Shown here piece after piece: positions 58,917 to 64,000 of a stretch of DNA of 64,000 bases. Source of the DNA: Caulobacter sp. BK020 (GTDB taxonomy: Bacteria > Pseudomonadota > Alphaproteobacteria > Caulobacterales > Caulobacteraceae); the NCBI RefSeq assembly GCF_004342605.1, contig NZ_SLZL01000006.1, positions 62,001-126,000 on the forward strand, read 5' to 3'. The position numbers were made by a program, and so were the translations under genes. Position 1 is the stretch's first letter. Each line of letters starts with the position of its first letter. Under the pieces are notes generated by a model that was given only the letters and a program-made list of their open reading frames with translations, was not told the origin of the DNA and did no database searches.

Positions 58917-60310
58917 GCCTCGACCGCCAAGGTCGAGGGCGCCGGCGAGCGGTGAAGAACGGCCTGCGCCTCCAGCACCGTCCAGGCCGCATCGTCCCAG
59001 CGCCCGGTGTCCACCTCCCGATGCAGCACGTCGCGCACCTTGCGATAGAAGGCAGAGTCATAGGTTCCCTGGAACAGCATCGCCAGGTCGCCGGTGTCCT
59101 TCCAGTTGCGCTGGCCGCCCAGCTGGGCGGCGACCCGGTCGTGGAAGGTCGTTCCCGGCAGCGGATAGGCCACCGAGACGCCGACCTCCTGCGGCCCCTC
59201 CTGGCGTATGAGGTCGCGCGTCGCCAGCAGGTCTTCCCAGGTCTCGCCCGGATAGCCCAGTTGGATGAACCAGCAGGCCTTGACGCCGTGCGCCTTGAGA
59301 ACCCTGGTCGCGGTCCGCGCCGCCTCGATCGTGGCGGCCTTATCCATGGCGTCCAGGATTTTCTGCGAGCCAGTTTCGACGCCCAGCCACACCTCGCGCG
59401 CACCAGCGGCGGCCAGGGCCGCCACCGCCCGCTCGGTCATCAGATTGACCCGAGACTGCATCGAGAACGGGATCGCCGCTCCCGCCGCCACTACGCCGTC
59501 GGCGAAGTCGCAGATCCAGTCGACGTCCAGCCCCAGGATGTCATCGGTGAACCACAGGTGGTCCGGCGCGATCTCAGCCTTCAGCCGCGCCATCTCGCGG
59601 ACCACGTCGCCAGGCGAGCGCACCGTATAGCGCCGCCCGAAGGTCGGCTTGGCGCACCAGTTACAGGCGTAGGGGCACCCGCGCGAGGTCGCGATGTTCC
59701 ACGAAAAGCGGCCATGCGCCCGCGTCCAGGCCGTGCGATAGGCGGCGACGTCGACCAGGTCCCAGGCGGGCGGCGGCAAGCGGTCGAGGTTCTGCATCGC
59801 GCGCCGGGGTGCGGTTCTTTGCGTCCGTCCGTCCTCGCCGAGCAGGACCAGGCCAGCGACGGCGTCCGGATCCTCTCCCCGCTCCCAGCACGCCACGGTC
59901 TCGGCCACGGCCTCCTCGCCTTCGCCGAGGACGACGACCTGCGCGCCAGCCTCAAGGTATAGCTCGGGATGGTCGGCCGCGTCGGGCCCGTTGACCGCGA
60001 CCCGGCAACCGCGAGCCCGCGCCGCGCGAACCATGGCAAGAGCGCTCTCGCGGCGAACGGCGGTGCACATCTTGGTCAGGAAGTTGAAGTTGTCCTCCAT
60101 GAGGACCACGCCTGAAGGTCGCAGCCGCTCCAGCGCGACGATGAAGGCCTGCGGCCCCGCCTCGAAGGTCGCGTCGAACAGGACCACCTCGCGTCCCGCG
60201 CGCCGAACCAATGCCGCGGCCAGCAAGGTCGACAACGGCGCGTAGGGTTTCATCTTCTCGCGCTGCTTGGCGTCCTGGGCGAGGAAGAAGGAATGGGCGA
60301 ACAGGATCAT
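58913..60310 (-). CDS. B12-binding-type radical SAM enzyme, BchE/HpnR-like
   Basis: 465 residues from the ATG at 60310. The N-terminus MILFAHSFFLAQDAKQREKM and KPYAPLSTLLAAALVRRAGR are followed by a cobalamin-domain-like part with VAVNGPDAADHPELYLEAGA and QVVVLGEGEEAVAETVA. The radical SAM core has ATSRGCPYACNWCAKPTFGR (Cys-x3-Cys-x2-Cys), LWFTDDILGLDVDWICDFAD, EVWLGVETGSQKILDAMDKA and FIQLGYPGETWEDLLATRDL. The SRGCPYxCNWCAKP form is shared with BchE and the hopanoid C-3 methylase HpnR, so methylation or cyclisation of a lipid or ring system is possible. It is the first gene of the four-gene operon. Confidence 0.88.
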   Translation of the reverse strand: MILFAHSFFLAQDAKQREKMKPYAPLSTLLAAALVRRAGREVVLFDATFEAGPQAFIVALERLRPSGVVLMEDNFNFLTKMCTAVRRESALAMVRAARARGCRVAVNGPDAADHPELYLEAGAQVVVLGEGEEAVAETVACWERGEDPDAVAGLVLLGEDGRTQRTAPRRAMQNLDRLPPPAWDLVDVAAYRTAWTRAHGRFSWNIATSRGCPYACNWCAKPTFGRRYTVRSPGDVVREMARLKAEIAPDHLWFTDDILGLDVDWICDFADGVVAAGAAIPFSMQSRVNLMTERAVAALAAAGAREVWLGVETGSQKILDAMDKAATIEAARTATRVLKAHGVKACWFIQLGYPGETWEDLLATRDLIRQEGPQEVGVSVAYPLPGTTFHDRVAAQLGGQRNWKDTGDLAMLFQGTYDSAFYRKVRDVLHREVDTGRWDDAAWTVLEAQAVLHRSPAPSTLAVEA

Positions 60311-60823
60311 GCAGGCGAAATCCCCGAATGGGGCCTGGACGGCGCCGCCGTTCGCGCGAAAGCCGCAAGGCCCCTTCCCCCTTCGGCAATTGCTTTGCGC
60401 ATCGTTCTTCCACCGATCCCGCACGCCGGGTGCGCCGTTAGGGGGTCAGTTTCACTGGGCCGGAGGTTGGTTCAGCGTCGTCCGCGAAAGACCGTTTTCG
60501 CGTGGCCAACGACAACCTCTAAGGGCCTCTCGATAATCGAAGTGACGCATCGGGGCGACTTCGCGCCAGGCCCCTTCGCTTGGCTGCCGATAAGTCGCCT
60601 GCGCCCATTCGTGCCGGTCGGCACGAATGGCTAAACTCGCCGATGAGCTGATTGGCCCCCTGCCCTAGCTTGCGTGTTCAAGGCCAGGGCGGCCGGTGGC
60701 AGACAAAGAAGACCGCTACAAGCACGCTATTGCTCCGGCGACTTTCCCGGCGAGACAAGGGACAACCGAGGCCCGCGCGATAGCCCTACCCTGCGTCGAC
60801 GCCGGAACGACGAGTTGGCAAGG
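60311..60823. other. Gene-free stretch upstream of the radical SAM operon
   Basis: 513 bases with no supportable gene. It should hold the promoter of the radical SAM operon. It contains an 11-bp perfect inverted repeat (60605-60630) and a weaker one, CGCGAAA/TTTTCGCG around 60486-60501. The right end of the exopolysaccharide locus falls here; the next genes are catabolic. Confidence 0.6.
60605..60630. repeat. 11-bp perfect inverted repeat
   Basis: CCATTCGTGCC (60605-60615) and GGCACGAATGG (60620-60630) surround the spacer GGTC. There is no T tract after either arm, so it is not a standard terminator. It may be an operator, or a hairpin left by a small mobile repeat. Confidence 0.7.
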
Positions 60824-62089
60824 TCATCGACGCGCTTCGACCGACGTTCCGGCTCCCTTCCACGCATACAGTCCGACGACGACGAAGCATGCCGCGGGCA
60901 GCAGGAAGGCAACGGGCGTGCCATAGAGCTCGGCGATCTTGCCCATCGGCCAGGGCAGCAACACCCCGCCCCCGATGGCCATGACCATCATCGCCGCCCC
61001 TTGTTTTGTCGAGGCGCCGAGGTCGCGTACGCCCAGCGTGAAGATCGTAGCGAACATGATGGACATAAAGAAGAACACGGCGACCAGAGCGAGCGCCGAG
61101 ATCTTCGGGATACCTGCGGCGACAACGAGGGTCAGGCCAGCGTTGATGACCGCGTAGCAAAGCAACAATGTTCGCGGCGCGACCTTGGACATCAGCGCCG
61201 TGCCCAAGAATCTGCCGACCAGATAGGCGAGCATTGCTGCCGAGAGCAGGAAGGCGCCCTTCTGGGTCGAGAGCCCTGGCCAGGTTTCTGTGACAAGATT
61301 GATGAAGTAGGCGCCGATCCCGACCTGGGCGCCGATGTAGAGCACCTGGGTCGCCACGCCGAAGACGAAGTGCCGCTGCTGGCCCAAAGGCTTGGCTTCA
61401 CCATCACTGGCCGGACCGTGGTCCGCGTCCCGAACTTCAGGCAGGTTCGCTCGAGCCAAGACGGCGGCGAATAGGAGGACCAAGACCCCGATCACAGCAT
61501 AGGTCACTTGAACAGACCGATGCTCGCCGCCCAGCGCGCGCATGGTCGCATCGCTGAAGAACAGGGAGCCCCCGATCAGCGGCCCGGCTAACACGCCGAG
61601 ACCGTTGAACGACTGAGCGAGGTTCAATCGCCGTGCGGCATCGTCGGGACGCCCCAGCACATTGACATAGGTGTCCGCCGCCGTCTCCAGGAAGCACAAG
61701 CCGGTGGCCAGCACGAACATCGAGACCACGAAGGCCTGAAAGTTGGCGACCTGCGCTGACGGCACGAAGAGGAATGCGCCGAGGGCGGTGACCACAAGGC
61801 CGCTGACGATCCCAAACTTGTATCCGCGCGCCTGCATGACCGCGCCGGCCGGGAGGCTCATAAGAAGGTATGCGCCGAAATAGGCGATCTGCAGCCAGGC
61901 CGACTCCGCCTTCCCGACATGAAGGGTGTCCTGGAAATGCTTGTTGAGCACGTCGAGGAGCCCGTAGGCCAAGCCCCAAAAGAAGAAGCAGCTGATCGCG
62001 TAAGCTAGGGGACCGCGATAGCTGTTCGCCGATTGAGCTTCCGTGCGATCGGCTTGAAATGAATCTGATCGTTCGATTTTAGAAATCAC
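60824..62089 (-). CDS. MFS sugar permease, FucP (L-fucose:proton symporter)-like
   Basis: 421 residues with 12 TM helices. The FucP/GluP-type features are ISCFFFWGLAYGLLDVLNKH (family motif near TM1), SAWLQIAYFGAYLLMSLPAG (TM2), FLETAADTYVNVLGRPDDA with FLExxAxxYxxxLG (TM4), RLNLAQSFNGLGVLAGPLIG, and AYLVGRFLGTALMSKVAPRT. Substrates in this family are fucose, glucose, galactose or other sugars. It diverges from an IclR regulator gene across 181 bases and is presumably controlled by it. Its 5' codons are more AT-rich than the body. Confidence 0.88.
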   Translation of the reverse strand: MISKIERSDSFQADRTEAQSANSYRGPLAYAISCFFFWGLAYGLLDVLNKHFQDTLHVGKAESAWLQIAYFGAYLLMSLPAGAVMQARGYKFGIVSGLVVTALGAFLFVPSAQVANFQAFVVSMFVLATGLCFLETAADTYVNVLGRPDDAARRLNLAQSFNGLGVLAGPLIGGSLFFSDATMRALGGEHRSVQVTYAVIGVLVLLFAAVLARANLPEVRDADHGPASDGEAKPLGQQRHFVFGVATQVLYIGAQVGIGAYFINLVTETWPGLSTQKGAFLLSAAMLAYLVGRFLGTALMSKVAPRTLLLCYAVINAGLTLVVAAGIPKISALALVAVFFFMSIMFATIFTLGVRDLGASTKQGAAMMVMAIGGGVLLPWPMGKIAELYGTPVAFLLPAACFVVVGLYAWKGAGTSVEARR

Positions 62090-62218
62090 TTTATCGCCCT
62101 CCCGAGGCCAAATTCACAACTGCGCGCAAGCCGTCGTCGCGAAACCAATTGTTATTTGCACGATTGAGTACGATAAAAGCGACGCAAGCGTCAAATCCGG
62201 ATCGGTCCAGTTGGCTGA

Positions 62219-62246
62219 TTCACGGTGAAATGGGCGCGCATGCGCG
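62219..62246. promoter_or_regulatory. Two short palindromes in the permease/IclR divergent region
   Basis: TTCACGGTGAA (62219-62229, one central base) and CGCGCATGCGCG (62235-62246) lie 25-50 bases before the IclR start and within the intergenic region shared with the permease gene. IclR proteins bind short palindromes at divergent promoters, so these are candidate operators. Confidence 0.4.
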
Positions 62247-62270
62247 AGTCCGTAACGTGGGAGGTTCGAC

Positions 62271-63197
62271 TTGCCCTTTGAAAATACGAACAATATTAGC
62301 ATTACAACCGAAGCCCCACCCGCTCCAGTAAAAGGCCAGGCAGATCTTCCGTCACTGAACGCAGCGGATGATTATCCAGACCTTGAGCCCGCTCCATCCG
62401 GAGATGCCTTGCGAGCGAGTCAAACCCTGCAGCGCGGTCTCGACATTCTCGATCTTGTCGCGTGCGGCGGGCCGATAGGCCTGCGCGAGATCGGCGAGAG
62501 CATGAAGTTGACGCGCAGCACGGCGCATCGGCTAACAGCCGCCCTGGTCGATCGCGACCTCGTGCGGAATACGCCCTACGGCTATCAGCTTGGCCCGAAG
62601 CTCTTGGTTCTGGCGGAGACCGCGCGTCTTCAGCGCCCCTTGACAGCTCTCGCCCGACCGCATCTCGAAGCCCTTGCCCGAGACCACCTCGACGCGGTCA
62701 ACTTGGCGATCCGAGACCGGGACCGCGTGCGGTATATGGACCAGATCCGCGGCGCCCGCCGCATGACGGTTCGCTCGGTCGTCGGTGAACTGCGCCCCAT
62801 GGCGACCACCGCGTTGGGCCGCGCCCTGCTCCTAGACGATGCGGAAAACGGTTGGCGCAGGGCCTACGAGGCCGATCTAGACGCGCCGTGCGACGAGAAC
62901 GCTCAAATCGCCTGGATCGAGCGGATGCGTGAGTTCCGCGACCTTGGCGCGGCGTTCGATATCGAGGAAAATGAGGATCGCGTACGCTGCGTGGCCGCGC
63001 CAGTCCGAGATTCCGGCGGCCGGATCGTGGCCGCGATCAGCATCTCGAGCCTCCCGCAGTACCTTGACGATAATCGGATGGCTCAGTTGGTCCGCCCCGT
63101 GACGGAAACCGCCAACGCGATCGCCCGCGAGCTGGGATGGACCGCCCGATCTATCGACAGAAGGACGCGCCGCCCTCACGCCCAGCCGGCTGATTAG
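62271..63197 (+). CDS. IclR-family transcriptional regulator
   Basis: 308 residues from a TTG start with GGAGG 8-12 bases upstream. A disordered N-terminal tail of about 45 residues precedes the winged helix (ASQTLQRGLDILDLVACGGP, IGLREIGESMKLTRSTAHRL, ALVDRDLVRNTPYGYQLGPK) and the C-terminal effector domain (LARDHLDAVNLAIRDRDRVR, VGELRPMATTALGRALL, AAPVRDSGGRIVAAISISSL). It probably represses or activates the divergent FucP-like permease gene in response to a sugar-derived ligand. Its 3' end overlaps the decayed GH3 reading frame on the other strand. Confidence 0.9.
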   Translation: MPFENTNNISITTEAPPAPVKGQADLPSLNAADDYPDLEPAPSGDALRASQTLQRGLDILDLVACGGPIGLREIGESMKLTRSTAHRLTAALVDRDLVRNTPYGYQLGPKLLVLAETARLQRPLTALARPHLEALARDHLDAVNLAIRDRDRVRYMDQIRGARRMTVRSVVGELRPMATTALGRALLLDDAENGWRRAYEADLDAPCDENAQIAWIERMREFRDLGAAFDIEENEDRVRCVAAPVRDSGGRIVAAISISSLPQYLDDNRMAQLVRPVTETANAIARELGWTARSIDRRTRRPHAQPAD

Positions 63198-63795
63198 GCG
63201 AACGGACAACAGCTCGCCCTTGCTCGGTCGCCATGGCCCGGACCAGCGCGTCGACAGCCGAAGGCAATGCCAGCGACTTGAGGTCACCGCCCTCGTATTC
63301 GGCGAGACGAACGCTGACGATGGCGACATCGGTGGCTGCGGCGGCCCGCGCGGCAGTGTCCTGGTCGGAGCTAAGCTCGACGACTACCGCGCCCTTGTGC
63401 TGGGCCTCCAGGGCCTCGCGCACCCTCGGCCAGCGCCCGGCTGCGCCGCCGGGCAAGGTCGGTGTTCCAACTCGCGGCGGTCGCGATCGCCGGCGGCATG
63501 ATGACGCCGGCCACTTTTCGGTTGAGATTCGTAATCCCCAGCGGAGAGTCCGCCTCCAGAAGGATCAGCAACCCGTACTCGGTGAGATCAGCTAACTTGC
63601 CAGCCGTCGCGCCGAAGTCCTCCCCTTGAATCAGCGTGATCTTCTCGGCTTGGCTTAAGCGCGACAGCAGCAGGCCAGCACGCTGGTCCGCCGTCTTGCG
63701 AGCGTCCAGCCAAGGCGCTCCGGCTGAGCCAACGCCTGTCCGCTCACGGTGAGGGCCGCGGTGGCAAGCAGGCAAGTCAGCAGCGATGCATTTTA
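63151..63795 (-). pseudogene. Degraded glycoside hydrolase family 3 beta-glucosidase
   Basis: Fragments of a GH3 enzyme lie in different frames. A signal-like stretch ASLLTCLLATAALTVSGQAL is near 63730-63790. The N-domain start (APWLDARKTADQRAGLLLSR, SQAEKITLIQGEDFG, AGVIMPPAIATAASWNTDLA) is in the frame of 63371. Part of the C-domain (KGAVVVELSSDQDTAARAAA, DVAIVSVRLAEYEGGDLKSL) is in the frame of 63151. The catalytic Asp segment (SDW) and most of the roughly 750-residue protein are missing, so frameshifts and a large internal deletion have destroyed it. Confidence 0.75.
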
Positions 63796-63809
63796 CACGC
63801 TCTTTTGAA

Positions 63810-64000
63810 CTAGATCGACGACCAGCCGCCGTCGGACGCCAGCACGGCCCCACTGACATTCTTGGCTTCATCGCTCAGCAGCCAGGTGATAGCCGCGGCG
63901 ATGTCGTCGGCGTCCGCCAGACCAGGCGCGGCCGCCATCATGATGTTCATCACCGCCTGAAAACCCTTCTCGGATCGCGGCGTCGCGTCGATGCCGGTGA
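63810..64000 (-). CDS. SDR-family oxidoreductase, C-terminal 63 residues (start beyond the window)
   Basis: The visible C-terminus reads GFQAVMNIMMAAAPGLADAD, DIAAAITWLLSDEAKNVSGA and VLASDGGWSSI-stop. The SDEAKNVSGAVLASDGGW ending is the standard C-terminal strand of classical short-chain dehydrogenases. The catalytic YxxxK and the NAD-binding TGxxxGIG lie to the right of the window. Next to the sugar permease and GH3 remnant it may be a sugar or polyol dehydrogenase. Confidence 0.85.
   Translation of the reverse strand, partial: TGIDATPRSEKGFQAVMNIMMAAAPGLADADDIAAAITWLLSDEAKNVSGAVLASDGGWSSI

Noticed and set aside
53519-60310. Lasso-peptide or other RiPP cluster
   Set aside because: HPr-kinase-like and nucleotidyltransferase genes can occur in lasso clusters, but I found no precursor peptide, no leader peptidase and no lactam synthetase (asparagine-synthetase-like) gene.
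1-64000. tRNA or rRNA genes
   Set aside because: No cloverleaf-like or rRNA-like segment was recognised by reading; a covariance search would be decisive.

Overview
The window is high-GC, densely packed alphaproteobacterial DNA. Gene content and order (der, bamB, a YfgM-like TPR protein, panB, ECF sigma modules, a Wzx/Wzy-type exopolysaccharide cluster) suggest Caulobacter, Phenylobacterium or a close relative in the Caulobacterales. This is an inference from protein families; no 16S rRNA or tRNA gene was found.

Region 1 (1-11.4 kb) is mostly housekeeping: der (cut by the window edge), bamB, a TPR inner-membrane protein and panB. Two adjacent ECF sigma modules follow, then a HAD phosphatase, an ArsC-like reductase, DUF983, a MocR-type regulator with a perfect palindrome at its promoter, a 2H phosphoesterase and an M15 peptidase. 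The membrane proteins of the two sigma modules share a motif around Pro-Pro-Glu-Leu.

Region 2 (11.5-22 kb) holds a PAS histidine kinase and a nitrate-type uptake operon (porin, binding protein, permease, ATPase). The operon lies behind a leader with two hairpins, both carrying the hexaloop AACGAC. The second hairpin overlaps an intrinsic terminator, which is the architecture of an ANTAR/NasT-responsive antiterminator. An NtrC-like palindrome lies upstream. Two translationally coupled hybrid histidine kinases follow.

Region 3 (22.0-23.0 kb) looks like the end of an integrated element. It has a displaced guaA 3' end, a strong terminator, an FNR/FixK-like box, a frameshifted AlpA-like regulator and a small unrecognised reading frame.

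Region 4 (23-60.3 kb) is a large exopolysaccharide locus. It encodes an initiating sugar-phosphate transferase, GNAT acetyltransferase, Wzc-like tyrosine kinase, Wza-like exporter, outer-membrane barrel, ABC exporter, O-antigen ligase/polymerase, a second polymerase-like protein, a Wzx flippase, four GT4 glycosyltransferases and the three-enzyme UDP-L-FucNAc route (FnlA/B/C). A split transketolase next to a DegT-family aminotransferase suggests a further unusual sugar. An ECF sigma/anti-sigma/subtilase module and two decayed regions interrupt the locus. At its right end an HPr-kinase-like protein diverges from a nucleotidyltransferase across an AT-rich promoter. A four-gene overlapping operon follows: two B12-type radical SAM enzymes and two methyltransferases. 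This is the least familiar part of the window.

Region 5 (60.3-64 kb) looks like a sugar-catabolism locus: a FucP-like MFS permease, a divergent IclR regulator, a wrecked GH3 beta-glucosidase and the end of an SDR dehydrogenase.
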